DNA from: Pseudomonadota bacterium
Lineage (GTDB): Bacteria; Pseudomonadota; Gammaproteobacteria; Steroidobacterales; Woeseiaceae
DNA length: 64,000 nucleotides
Direction of reading: 5' to 3'
NCBI GenBank assembly: GCA_022563255.1
Contig: JADFNS010000006.1
Location: 1-64,000 of the forward strand
Every line of letters starts with the position of its first letter. Position 1 is the first letter of the stretch. A program made the position numbers and the translations under genes. This document shows, in pieces, positions 9,561-19,175 of this stretch. The notes below the pieces were generated by a model, which searched no databases, was not told the origin of the DNA, and worked only from the letters and a program-made list of their open reading frames with translations.

Positions 9561-11302
9561 TGTAGGAGCGCTTTCACGATGTCTTGCTGCTGCTGGCGCA
9601 GCGCCTCGGGCAAACGGTCGCCGTAGGTGTCGAGATACTCGCCGATGGATTCCATTTCTGCTCGCCACTGATCCCGATCGATAGAGGTCAAGGTCGTCAT
9701 AGCCGCATCGCTGATGTCGAGGTCCGTTGTGTCAATATCGACCGGATGCGGCAGATAGCCGATCGGCGTTTCATTGGCTGCAACGCGGCCTTCGCAACGG
9801 TCTATGATCCAGCGCAGTACCCGCAAATTTTCACCGAAGCCTGGCCACAAAAATTCGCCGTCATCATTTTGGCGAAACCAGTTGACGTGAAAGATCCTGG
9901 GCAGCTTGTCAGAGCGCTTCGCGAACGACAGCCAGTGGGCCCAATAATCAGCGAAATTGTAGCCACAGAAAGGTTTCATCGCCATCGGGTCGCGCCGCAC
10001 GACTCCGACTTCGCCAATATTGGCAGCCGTCGTCTCCGATGCGACACCAGCACCGATGAGCACGCCATGCTCCCAGCTCTTCGCCTCGTATACGAGGGGT
10101 GCCAGTTTTTTGCGGCGGCCGCCGAAGACGATAGCGGAAATCGGCACACCTTCCGGGGCCTCGGCGAGGCTTGAGTAACTCGCATTGTTGGTTGCGGCTA
10201 CCGTGAAACGAGAGTTTGGGTGCGCAGCTGTGCCATTCGCCGCGTCGTAGTCCCGACCTTGCCAGTCTATGGCTGGCGAGCCGTCTTTCTTGCCCTCCCA
10301 CCACGGTTCATTATTCTTCGTGATTGCGACGTTGGTGTAGATCGCGTCGTGCTTGATCATGTCGTAGGCATTCTTGTTGGTTTTCTCGTTGGTGCCTGGC
10401 ACCACGCCAAAGTAGCCGGATTCCGGGTTGATGGCACGCAGCTTGCCGTCATCGTCGAGATGCAACCATGCGATATCGTCGCCCAGCGTCCAGACTTTCC
10501 AGCCCGGCAGTGATGCCGGCGGTATCAGCATCGCCAGGTTGGTTTTGCCGCACGCGGACGGAAATGCGCAGGCAATATAGTGCATGTCGCCGTCGGGGCT
10601 TTCCAGACCGACGATCAGCATGTGCTCGGCGAGCCAGCCTTCCTGACGTGCCTGGTAGCTGGCGATACGTAACGCATGGCATTTCTTGCCCAGCAGCGCG
10701 TTGCCGCCGTAACCCGAGCCGATGCTCTTGATGCTGAGTTCGTCCGGAAAATGCATGATCAGGCGCCGTTCGGGATGGAGATCGCCCGTCGAATGCAGGC
10801 CTTTGACAAAACTCCCGTCAGATTCAATGCGTGTCAGTGCCTTGTTGCCCATGCGCGTCATGAGTTTCATATTGACAACGACGTACGCGCTGTCCGTGAT
10901 TTCGACTCCGCAGCGCGAGTAGGGTGAATCAATCGGGCCCATGCAGTACGGAATGACATACATCGTACGACCCTTCATGCAGCGGTCGAACAGCGCATCG
11001 ACCTTCGCGTGGGCCTCCGCGGGTTTCATCCAGTGATTGTTCGGCCCGGCGTCATCCTCGTTGTCCATGCAGACGAAAGTCAGGTGCTCAACGCGAGCCA
11101 CGTCGCTGGGATCGGAACGGTGCAGGTAGCAATTCGGATACTGTGTTTCGTTGAGCGCGCTCAACGTGCCATCCGCCAGCATTAACTCGATCATTTCCTG
11201 GTATTCGGTGTCAGTTCCCGTGCACCAGTGCACAGCGTCAGGCTGTGTGTGACTTGCAACCTGGTCCACCCAGGTCTGCAGTGCCGAATGCTTGGTCGTC
11301 AT
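9542..11302 (-). CDS. pckG: Phosphoenolpyruvate carboxykinase (GTP)
   Basis: FPSACGKTNLAML, GDDIAWL, NWFRQNDDGEFLWPGFGENLRVLRWI; 586 aa. Confidence 0.95.
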   Translation of the reverse strand: MTTKHSALQTWVDQVASHTQPDAVHWCTGTDTEYQEMIELMLADGTLSALNETQYPNCYLHRSDPSDVARVEHLTFVCMDNEDDAGPNNHWMKPAEAHAKVDALFDRCMKGRTMYVIPYCMGPIDSPYSRCGVEITDSAYVVVNMKLMTRMGNKALTRIESDGSFVKGLHSTGDLHPERRLIMHFPDELSIKSIGSGYGGNALLGKKCHALRIASYQARQEGWLAEHMLIVGLESPDGDMHYIACAFPSACGKTNLAMLIPPASLPGWKVWTLGDDIAWLHLDDDGKLRAINPESGYFGVVPGTNEKTNKNAYDMIKHDAIYTNVAITKNNEPWWEGKKDGSPAIDWQGRDYDAANGTAAHPNSRFTVAATNNASYSSLAEAPEGVPISAIVFGGRRKKLAPLVYEAKSWEHGVLIGAGVASETTAANIGEVGVVRRDPMAMKPFCGYNFADYWAHWLSFAKRSDKLPRIFHVNWFRQNDDGEFLWPGFGENLRVLRWIIDRCEGRVAANETPIGYLPHPVDIDTTDLDISDAAMTTLTSIDRDQWRAEMESIGEYLDTYGDRLPEALRQQQQDIVKALLHYSSVL

Positions 11303-11579
11303 TGAAAAATCTCTGCAAGTGAGATGTGCGTCTGGCCGATTTTATCAGCCGTCTGATTCAGGTGGCGAATTATACTGATGCGGCGCCGAATTGCAGAGTG
11401 AATTGCGAATTGTAGTATGTGAACTACTTCACAGTTCAAGTGTGAGGACGATCACAATCTGGGCACATACACGCCGTAATTATGGCAAATCGACGGCGTT
11501 TCTGGGAACTTGACAGTCATGAATTGTGGCGCGCCAATTTGGCGCGTTTTGGCGTTCTGGCGCCTGACATTCTGATGCT

Positions 11580-12092
11580 GTGGAGGCACCGACTTTGATT
11601 TCATTGCTGCGGGCAATGTTAAGCGCTACGCGAGCACTTCTCGCGCGCGCAGTCATGTGCGCTGTCATGACATTGGCGTTAACGCAGCATGCCTTTGCTG
11701 TCGGTACCGTAGTTGGCACGATCATCGAGAATACGGCCACGGTCGACTTCGTGTTCGTCAATTCTGCCGAAAGGGTCGTTTCCAATACCGTCACATTCCT
11801 GGTCGCCGAGCGTGTTGACGTAGTGGTGACGCCGCAGAGTGGCCAGGTTGTGGTGCTGCCCAATGGCACCGCGCGCTCGCTGTTGTTCACAGTGACGAAT
11901 ACGGGCAACGGCACGGAAACTTATCAGCTGGCGATAAACAGCATTGTCGTGGGTGACGACTTCGATCCAATACCGGCACTGCCGAATTCGATCTTCTTCG
12001 ATACCGGTGCACCCACTGTCGTTGTCCGACTTGGCGATCTGACGCTGATAGACGGGCTTCAGACCGTGGTCTTCCAGGTAACGATCGATTGA
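11580..12092 (+). CDS. Secreted protein with DUF11-like repeat region
   Basis: Signal peptide then ENTATVDFVF... LLFTVTNTGNGTETYQLAI. Confidence 0.6.
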   Translation: MEAPTLISLLRAMLSATRALLARAVMCAVMTLALTQHAFAVGTVVGTIIENTATVDFVFVNSAERVVSNTVTFLVAERVDVVVTPQSGQVVVLPNGTARSLLFTVTNTGNGTETYQLAINSIVVGDDFDPIPALPNSIFFDTGAPTVVVRLGDLTLIDGLQTVVFQVTID

Positions 12093-12130
12093 TTGTTTTA
12101 AACGATAGAGATGCAGAGTGAGGAGTGATT

Positions 12131-12601
12131 ATGAAAATTTTAATGAGTTTGATCCTGACCCTTATGGCCTTTGCGGCCGTAGCCCAGGGCCATCTGGATA
12201 TGCAGACCACTGTGCAGAAACAGGAGACGTTTGTGAACGAGGCCGGCGAGACCGAACAACGTCTTGTCGCGGCCGATGTCGTGGTGCCGGGTGAGCGCGT
12301 TATTTACACGATTACGTTCACCAACATCAGTGACGAGTCCGCCGAAAAGGTCGTGATTACGAACCCCATTGAGGACGGCCTGGTGTACGTCGACGGTTCG
12401 GCTTTTGGGGCGGGTACGGACATCACGTTTTCCGTGGACGACGGCGCGAGCTTTGCGGCGGCGAGCGACCTGACGGTAACCGAGGACGGTGAGTCACGCC
12501 CGGCTGAAGCTAAAGACTACACGCACATTCGCTGGGTCATGAAAAATGATTTGGCTGCAGGCGCGCAGGCAACTGCGCGTTTTGCAGCAATTTTGGAATG
12601 A
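12131..12601 (+). CDS. DUF11-domain secreted protein
   Basis: MKILMSLILTLMAFAAVAQG; VVPGERVIYTITFTNISDESAEKVVITNPIEDGLVYVDGSA. Confidence 0.7.
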   Translation: MKILMSLILTLMAFAAVAQGHLDMQTTVQKQETFVNEAGETEQRLVAADVVVPGERVIYTITFTNISDESAEKVVITNPIEDGLVYVDGSAFGAGTDITFSVDDGASFAAASDLTVTEDGESRPAEAKDYTHIRWVMKNDLAAGAQATARFAAILE

Positions 12602-12677
12602 GGAACTGCTTTCGCAGAACTTCGTTTTGGCAACCGCCGGCAATGCCAGCATTTAGTGAAAGGTAAGGAGTACCATA

Positions 12678-12770
12678 ATGAAAATCGTAACTGGAAAGAT
12701 AGGCCTGATACTCAGGCTGGGTAAGACGGCAGTCGTCTTGTTGCTTGGGCAACAGGCGATGGGGTACTGA
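12678..12770 (+). pseudogene. Signal-peptide-bearing gene truncated by IS6
   Basis: AAGGAG then ATG: MKIVTGKIGLILRLGKTAVVLLLGQQAMG, running directly into the IS6 terminus GGGGTACTGACAAATTAA. Confidence 0.55.
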
Positions 12771-13517
12771 CAAATTAACGGCGGCTGAGCGACAATGGCG
12801 GAATGAGTACACCCAATAATCAGTGCAAACGCCACCGATTTCCGCCCGAGATCTTTCAACACGCGGTACCCCAAGGGCAGGCTTCGCGCTCTGACTCTAT
12901 CATCGCTTCAGTCTGAGCAGCCGCGACATCGAGGATCTTATGGCCGAGCGAGGTATTGGGATCAGCTACGAGTCGATCCGGTTGTGGTGTATCAAATTCG
13001 GCCCGAAGTATGCGCAGCGACTTCGGCGCCGGCACCAGGGTTTCGGTGATACTTTCTTTATCGACGAAGTCTTCGTTAAGATTCAAGGGCAGCAAAGCGA
13101 TTCTTCAAACGCCTACTACGTGCGAGTGGCAGTGAACCCAGACGAGTCGTCACCGACAAGCTGAGAAGTTACGGTGTCGCTCACCGCGAACTCATACCGG
13201 ACACGATCCATGACACCTCCCAATATGCCAACAATCAAGCAGAGCTTTCACATCAACCGACCAGGGTCAGGGAGCGAGGTATGCGGCGGTTCAAATCCAC
13301 TCATCAGGCCCAACGGTTTCTGAGCACTCACACGGCTGTCTACAATCTATTCAATCTGGGGCGGCATTTGATATCGGCCAAACACTATCGATTTTTCCGA
13401 GCGCGAAGCCTGCCCTTGGGGTGCAGCGCGCCTTTGCGTCTTGGAATTGCGCAACGGCCTCATAACCGAATCAACATTGGGAGCCTCGTCGTGCTCGGAC
13501 ATTGATTTGTCAACACC
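12763..13517 (+). mobile_element. IS6-family insertion sequence, degenerate; transposase pseudogene begins at 12803
   Basis: Ends GGTACTGACAAATTAA and TTGATTTGTCAACACC are inverted repeats; MSTPNNQCKRHRFPPEIFQHAV...LSSRDIEDLMAERGIGISYESIRLWCIKFGPKYAQRLRRR, then KLRSYGVAHRELIPDT, HQAQRFLSTHTAVYNLFNLGRH; 23-bp insertions, a nonsense codon and a missing central catalytic stretch. Confidence 0.88.
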
Positions 13518-13547
13518 GTGGCTTGAACAATAATTCGCCACAGACAA

Positions 13548-13898
13548 CTAATCCAACATCATTAACACAGTAGTCTCTCGTCCTTGGGATTGTTCGTCGA
13601 AGAATTTGAAGCGATTCCAACCGATCGCCACGACATCGTTTGGATGCAGTTGACAACGCTCAACTTTTCGATCGTTTACGACTACCCCGTTTGTGCTCTG
13701 CATGTCGTAAATAACGACATCGTCATGTCCGTCTAACAGCTCATTGGGCGTGATCTTGATCAGAGCATGGATCGAACTCACGCTCTCGTCATCTATGCAG
13801 ATATCGCATTTTGGTAATCGGCCAATAGTCACGGACGACTTATCCAGGGGAAAAACTTGTACAACAACATCATCAATCAACAGCGCGAGGTGGGCCAT
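13548..13898 (-). CDS. FHA domain protein
   Basis: VTIGRLPKCDICIDDESVSSIHALIKI...YDMQSTNGVVVNDRKV. Confidence 0.8.
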   Translation of the reverse strand: MAHLALLIDDVVVQVFPLDKSSVTIGRLPKCDICIDDESVSSIHALIKITPNELLDGHDDVVIYDMQSTNGVVVNDRKVERCQLHPNDVVAIGWNRFKFFDEQSQGRETTVLMMLD

Positions 13899-13972
13899 GG
13901 GAGATACTCACATTTATCTAGTCAATAGAACTCGATGATTGCGCCTGAGTAGGTACGGTTATCTTTTGATAA

Positions 13973-14974
13973 TCACGCGACATTAGGGCGAACAATACTG
14001 GGATCGCTTTGATCCACTTCGTCTGTCGCACTGGAGTCATGCTTGGACAAGGGCTTCCATCGATCAACAGTCGCCATGATTCCTAATTCGGCCTCGATAA
14101 AGTCCACCAGTACTTTCACCTTGGCTGCCGCATTACGATGCGGGTAAACGGCATAAACTCCGTACGATTTCGGATCAACAAATTGGGGTAAAACTTCCTG
14201 AAGTCGTCCTCGAACGAGCTCGCTGCTGATGCAAATCTCTGGCAAGTAGACGATGCCATCGTCCAGGCATGCGGACAGAATCAGTACAAGATTGTTATTC
14301 GCCGAACTGCTAAATGTGATCGGAACGTCGACGATCTCACCGGACTCCAGGAATCGCCAAGTTGTGCCAAGATTGACGGCATCACCAAGGCCGAGGCAGC
14401 GGTGATTTTTTAGGTCAGCGAGGTGCTCAGGTACACCGTATTTATTCAGATAGCCGGGTGAGGCAGCGAGTACGTTGTGGGTCGTATACAACCGCCGCGA
14501 CACGAAGCTGGAGTCCTCTAGCTTTCGAGATATTCGAATCGCGAGGTCGAAGTTCCCGGCAATCATATCCACTATGTGGTCACCAAAGTGAGTGCTGAGT
14601 TTCAGTTCTGGCCAGTCCTGTTGAAACTTACTGATAAGGGCCGGCATTAGTGCGGCACCTAGACTGGAAGGTATCGTTAACGCCACCGTGCCCTGCGGAT
14701 TTTGCTTCGTGCTGCGCACAATTTCTGCAGCATGCTCGATTTTCGTGTCAATCTCAGACGTGTACTGATCGAATGTACGCCCTGCTTCGCTTAAATTGAC
14801 GCTGCGGGTTGTACGGTTGATTAGTACAACTCCAAGGTCTCTTTCGAGTCGATTAATTTGCTTGCTAACAGCAGATCGGCTAACGCCAAGCTGACGCGCC
14901 GCATCGGAAAAGCTTAACGTCGCAGCTACTTTCTTAAAAGTGTAGACATCGGAGAGGTTCATAATAGGTTGCAA
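13973..14974 (-). CDS. LysR-family transcriptional regulator
   Basis: N-terminal HTH DAARQLGVSRSAVSKQINRLERDLGVVLINRTTRSVNLSEAG. Confidence 0.92.
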   Translation of the reverse strand: MQPIMNLSDVYTFKKVAATLSFSDAARQLGVSRSAVSKQINRLERDLGVVLINRTTRSVNLSEAGRTFDQYTSEIDTKIEHAAEIVRSTKQNPQGTVALTIPSSLGAALMPALISKFQQDWPELKLSTHFGDHIVDMIAGNFDLAIRISRKLEDSSFVSRRLYTTHNVLAASPGYLNKYGVPEHLADLKNHRCLGLGDAVNLGTTWRFLESGEIVDVPITFSSSANNNLVLILSACLDDGIVYLPEICISSELVRGRLQEVLPQFVDPKSYGVYAVYPHRNAAAKVKVLVDFIEAELGIMATVDRWKPLSKHDSSATDEVDQSDPSIVRPNVA

Positions 14975-15376
14975 GTTTGCTCTTTGAAAGTCGCTCTTTT
15001 AAGTAATGTCAATATTCAACGGGGTACAGCACCGAGCCCAGTTACAATGCGGTGGAGCATATCGCATATGGTCAATTTGGTAATTTGATTATGGTCATTC
15101 CGTCGGAAACACTGTGTGTCCATTAAATCTACTCCTCCAGTTTGTGATAACCGTGCGAATCAATCCGACCGTCCATCAGTACAATTCATGCTGCCTGCGT
15201 GTGGCGAATTGATAATCACTCGCTATCGTTCGGTTTCTGCCCTGTGTGAGAATCGTGTGACACGGCTCTGCACGGTTGTGATAGGTACCGCATTTGCAAC
15301 GGGCGCCTTGCGCCAGACTATTAATTTAATCAAATACTTACAGGTCTATTTCCGTTTTCGGGAGGCAGGGGCCGGA

Positions 15377-15455
15377 GGTTCACAAAATGCGATAGCATTT
15401 TGGACGCCGAAGGCGCCCTTTAGGGTGAGGATCGCCCTAAGGCGAGCAGTGAACC
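15377..15455. repeat. Cloverleaf-like structured element (four helices), possible ncRNA or dispersed repeat
   Basis: Outer stem GGTTCAC/GTGAACC; internal hairpins AAAATGC-GATA-GCATTTT, GGaCGCC-GAA-GGCGcCC, TTAGGGTGA-GGA-TCGCCCTAA. Confidence 0.6.
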
Positions 15456-15494
15456 CCAGAAGACCAGCAGGTTCGTATTGATCGGGCGTCGCTG

Positions 15495-16661
15495 CTATCC
15501 GGGGTCCCGGCGCGCGTAGCCCGTCAGTTCCACATAACCACGTCCTTCAACAGGCATGCCTGCCTTTTGCCCGACGACATCCACTGCGCCTTCCCAGTAG
15601 CGTACTGTCGTGCGGAGTTCCTGGGCGTCGAGGACCGGTCTCAGACTCAGATGGAGATCGATCTGCGGAATGCGGAGGTGCCAGGCCATCGGGTAAGTTC
15701 CACCAAGGGGGCTATCCCAGTAGTCCTCGACGCCGATGTCTACGTCATCGTTACTCAGATGCACGCTGTGTCCGTCGGCCGTGATCCAGGTGCCAGCGCT
15801 GTACGGATCGCGGCTGCCGTCGTTTTTTCTCAAGCTGTAGAACATCAGGTCGCTGCCATCGGAAAGCTGTATTGAGAACCAGTCCCATCCTTGATGTTCA
15901 TTGGACAGGCCACTGCTGCCCCACTCGTGATCGAGCCAGGAGAGGCCGGTGACGGAGTAATCCTCGTTCTCAATTTGTAGCGTACCAACCGTTCGCAGTC
16001 TCGGGATGGAGTAATAGTAGCTGGCGTTGCCGCGCTCGGACGATTTTTGCGACAGACCGTCGATGCCGTTCAGGACCGGTGGCTTGAGCGGGCTTAGGGT
16101 CAGGTCAATTGCGATGTCCTTGTCGCTGGCATTGATTTGCCAATTATCATTTTTGAATTTGATGGTCCAATCTTCGAGCCAAATCTGGAAAGGATCTGCC
16201 TGTGCCCCGGCGAGGCCGAGACTGCCTCTCGCGTAGCGTTGCGCGACGTGGAAGTTCGCGTTCCCGACATCGGTTATCGCGAAGTGGCCAATGTAGACTT
16301 GGTTGGTTTTCCAGGCGGACGCATTGGGATCATGGTCATGTACCGGCGTCAATGAGAAGCGAAATATCGTCAGTTCGAAGCCGAAGCGCTCGTCGTTCTC
16401 ACCGTCGAGATTGCCAGTGATGTACCACCATTCGTGACGGAAGTCCGGATGGGACCCGTGGTCTTCAGGGAAGGCAAAGTCTCTGGGCTCGGTAGCCTGA
16501 GCATAAGCTCCGATCCCCCGATCGCTCAGGAGTTCAGCAAGGCGCGAGGAGCCGACGACGTATCGGGGATCGGTGCCAATCGTATCGGTCGGTGGCCAGA
16601 GTTGGCTCACCGTGATGCCGAGAATCAGCGTGATAAGAATGATGAAGATACCCTTCTTCAT
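15495..16661 (-). CDS. AttH/CrtC-like lipocalin-fold predicted secreted hydrolase
   Basis: FPEDHGSHPDFRHEWWYITGNL, GLSWLDHEWGSSGLSNEHQGWDWFSIQL; start placed at MKKGIFIILIT. Confidence 0.85.
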   Translation of the reverse strand: MKKGIFIILITLILGITVSQLWPPTDTIGTDPRYVVGSSRLAELLSDRGIGAYAQATEPRDFAFPEDHGSHPDFRHEWWYITGNLDGENDERFGFELTIFRFSLTPVHDHDPNASAWKTNQVYIGHFAITDVGNANFHVAQRYARGSLGLAGAQADPFQIWLEDWTIKFKNDNWQINASDKDIAIDLTLSPLKPPVLNGIDGLSQKSSERGNASYYYSIPRLRTVGTLQIENEDYSVTGLSWLDHEWGSSGLSNEHQGWDWFSIQLSDGSDLMFYSLRKNDGSRDPYSAGTWITADGHSVHLSNDDVDIGVEDYWDSPLGGTYPMAWHLRIPQIDLHLSLRPVLDAQELRTTVRYWEGAVDVVGQKAGMPVEGRGYVELTGYARRDPG

Positions 16662-16662
16662 G

Positions 16663-19173
16663 TCATTCGTCGCGCATGGCCAGTGCCGGCTGGCTGCTGG
16701 CCGCACGGTAGGCAGGGAAGATACCGGCAATCAAAGCGGCGATCACGGATAAGGCAACTGCCGTGACGAGAACGTCGGGCGAGACTTCAATATCCATCTG
16801 CCAGCCGAAGGAACGGCGGTTGATGACGTCGATGAGCACCCAGGCCATCAACAAGCCCAGGGGGATCGCCGCGAGACCACTCAGAAGACCCATGAAGCCC
16901 GTTTGCACTGTCACCATGGTGCCCAGCTGACCCGGGGTCATACCAATGGCTCGCAAGACAGCGAATTCCCGTCCCCGTTCGAGCTCCAGCGCCAGCATTG
17001 CACCCAGGATGCCGATGATCGCGACGCCGACCGCCAGCCAGTACAGGACATCAGTGATGATGAAGGTACGGTCGAATATTTGCATCGATATATCCCGGAT
17101 CTCCCTATTCGAGTGGATCAACAAAGACTGGCGGCCTTCGCTGACTTTGCGCAGTTGTTCGATGACCTCATCGGGTTTGGCGTCGGGACTCAAGTAAAGC
17201 CCGATCGCGCCGATGGTCGGATCGTTCCAGTGGGATTCATAGGTGTGGCGGCTCATCAAAACGCTGCCCGCATTAGCATCGTAACTGCGGTAGGTTGCAG
17301 CGATCTGAAAAACTTTATCGCCGTGCATGGTGTTCAGCGACAGCGTATCGCCTCGTCGAACATCATGTCGATAGGCATAGGGTTCGGAGACGATGACGGC
17401 GCCCTCCTCGTCAAATGAATTCCAGACGTCTTGCGGCTCGGCGTCGAGCAGATCGACGCCGGCGTAACTCCCCGGTGCCATTTTGAGCGCAATGATGCGA
17501 GTGCGGCCGGTTTCGGATTCGAGCCAGACTCTCCGGCTGCTGCTGTGGTGCGCAACACCGGGTACGCGCACGAGTTCGTCGACCAAATCCGTATCGAGCG
17601 TGCCGCGGGCAACACTGATATAGATGTCGGAGCGCAAGGTGTTGCCGAGCCAGTCGCTGACCGAGCCGCGAAAACTGTCGACCATAATGCTGACACCCAC
17701 CGTTGCCGAGACGGCGACGGCAAGTGCGACTATCGCAACGCTGGTACGGCTTAAGGACGCGCCGACGCTGGAAATCGCGAGTCTGGCCGTGGTGCCGCCG
17801 ACTTTGTTGGCCATTGGCGCGATCAGACTGGCGCAGGCGCGTACGGTGATCGGAATGCAGAGCGCCAGACCCAAGATCATCAGAAAAAGCGCCGTCAAAC
17901 CGGCAACCAGGCTGGTGCCGGAGACTTGGATGAGGATTACGGCCAAAACGACCATGCCGATGCCGCCGACAGCGATGGCAGGCATGAGTTTGCTGGTCTT
18001 GTGCTCCAGCACCGAGCGCGAAAGTGCGAGCCGCGGCTGGTAGGACGCAGCCTCCATGGCGGGCACGATGGCCGAAATGACGGTCGCGCCTAATCCCGCG
18101 ATCAGTCCCTTGGCGGCGGAGAGTGGACTTAAGGACACATCTGTCACGTTGACCACGAAGTAGAGATCATTAATCGAGCGTGAGACCAACACCAGCAATT
18201 GTTGGCCGAGCCACATGCCAATCAGGACACCGAGTGCGGCGCCGATTGTTCCCAGCACCAGGCCCTCGGTCAGGATCAGCGTGAAGATTTGGCGGCGCGT
18301 AAGCCCGAGTGCCCGAAGCACACCGATCAGCCGTCTTCGCTGTAATACGGCGAAGCTGACGCTGTTGTATATAAGGAATACGCCAACGAGAAGCGCTAAG
18401 AGACTCATGGCCGTCAGGTTCGTCATGAAGGCCGCACTCATCGCAATAACGGACCGGGTGCGGCCGGTGGCGTTTAGGAGTTGGCCATCGATCGGCAGTG
18501 CATTACGTATTTTGTCAGTGATAACTGTTGCGTCGTCCTGCGGGATCTTGACGTCGATGCGGGTGAGCCTGCCGAGCATGGCCAGCCATAGTTGCGCGGT
18601 CGAGATGTCAGCGATGATGAGGTTGTCAAGCCCGCGATCATCACTGCCACCGACGATAGCCACAAGTTCGGCGCGATAGGCCCGCCCCCCTGCGGAAACG
18701 TCGAATCGATCGCCGGGACTCAGATTTAGCGATCTAGCCGTTTGCTCCGACATCAGAACCGCGCCAGAGACGGTCAGCACGCGGCGGTAGGTATCATTGA
18801 CACTGACGACGGAATCCGACATCGAATAGTTACGAAACTCGCGCTCGGCGAACGGGTCGATGCCAAGTACCTTCATTGTAATGTTGCCGATGTCGACATA
18901 GCCCTCGACGACCGGGGCGATCGATCGAATGCCCTCCTTTAGGCGGAGTCTCACATAAAGGGTTTCGTCGACACCCGCGGGGCCCTGGACAATTTGATGC
19001 GTCGCCTCGCCGTTGATCGTATCCATCGACAGCCGAAATGCCTGTCTTGAACTTTCGTTGGCGAGATCCACTGCGACCATGACGGCCACGCCGACACAGA
19101 TCCCAAGCAGCGCCAAGGCGAGCTGCCACGGGTGCCTCAAGAGGTAGCCAAAGCTTGCGCGATAGAGCGCCGG
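16663..19173 (-). CDS. FtsX-like ABC transporter permease
   Basis: Two FtsX-like halves: SVSFAVLQRRRLIGVLRALGLTRRQIFTLILTEG and GRSREFAVLRAIGMTPGQLGTMVTVQTG-type motifs. Confidence 0.88.
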   Translation of the reverse strand, partial: PALYRASFGYLLRHPWQLALALLGICVGVAVMVAVDLANESSRQAFRLSMDTINGEATHQIVQGPAGVDETLYVRLRLKEGIRSIAPVVEGYVDIGNITMKVLGIDPFAEREFRNYSMSDSVVSVNDTYRRVLTVSGAVLMSEQTARSLNLSPGDRFDVSAGGRAYRAELVAIVGGSDDRGLDNLIIADISTAQLWLAMLGRLTRIDVKIPQDDATVITDKIRNALPIDGQLLNATGRTRSVIAMSAAFMTNLTAMSLLALLVGVFLIYNSVSFAVLQRRRLIGVLRALGLTRRQIFTLILTEGLVLGTIGAALGVLIGMWLGQQLLVLVSRSINDLYFVVNVTDVSLSPLSAAKGLIAGLGATVISAIVPAMEAASYQPRLALSRSVLEHKTSKLMPAIAVGGIGMVVLAVILIQVSGTSLVAGLTALFLMILGLALCIPITVRACASLIAPMANKVGGTTARLAISSVGASLSRTSVAIVALAVAVSATVGVSIMVDSFRGSVSDWLGNTLRSDIYISVARGTLDTDLVDELVRVPGVAHHSSSRRVWLESETGRTRIIALKMAPGSYAGVDLLDAEPQDVWNSFDEEGAVIVSEPYAYRHDVRRGDTLSLNTMHGDKVFQIAATYRSYDANAGSVLMSRHTYESHWNDPTIGAIGLYLSPDAKPDEVIEQLRKVSEGRQSLLIHSNREIRDISMQIFDRTFIITDVLYWLAVGVAIIGILGAMLALELERGREFAVLRAIGMTPGQLGTMVTVQTGFMGLLSGLAAIPLGLLMAWVLIDVINRRSFGWQMDIEVSPDVLVTAVALSVIAALIAGIFPAYRAASSQPALAMRDE

Positions 19174-19175
19174 CA

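Noticed and set aside
11520-11575. GGCGCGCCAATTTGGCGCG palindromic run upstream of the DUF11 gene
   Set aside because: Short stem without T-tract or other support; left unannotated.
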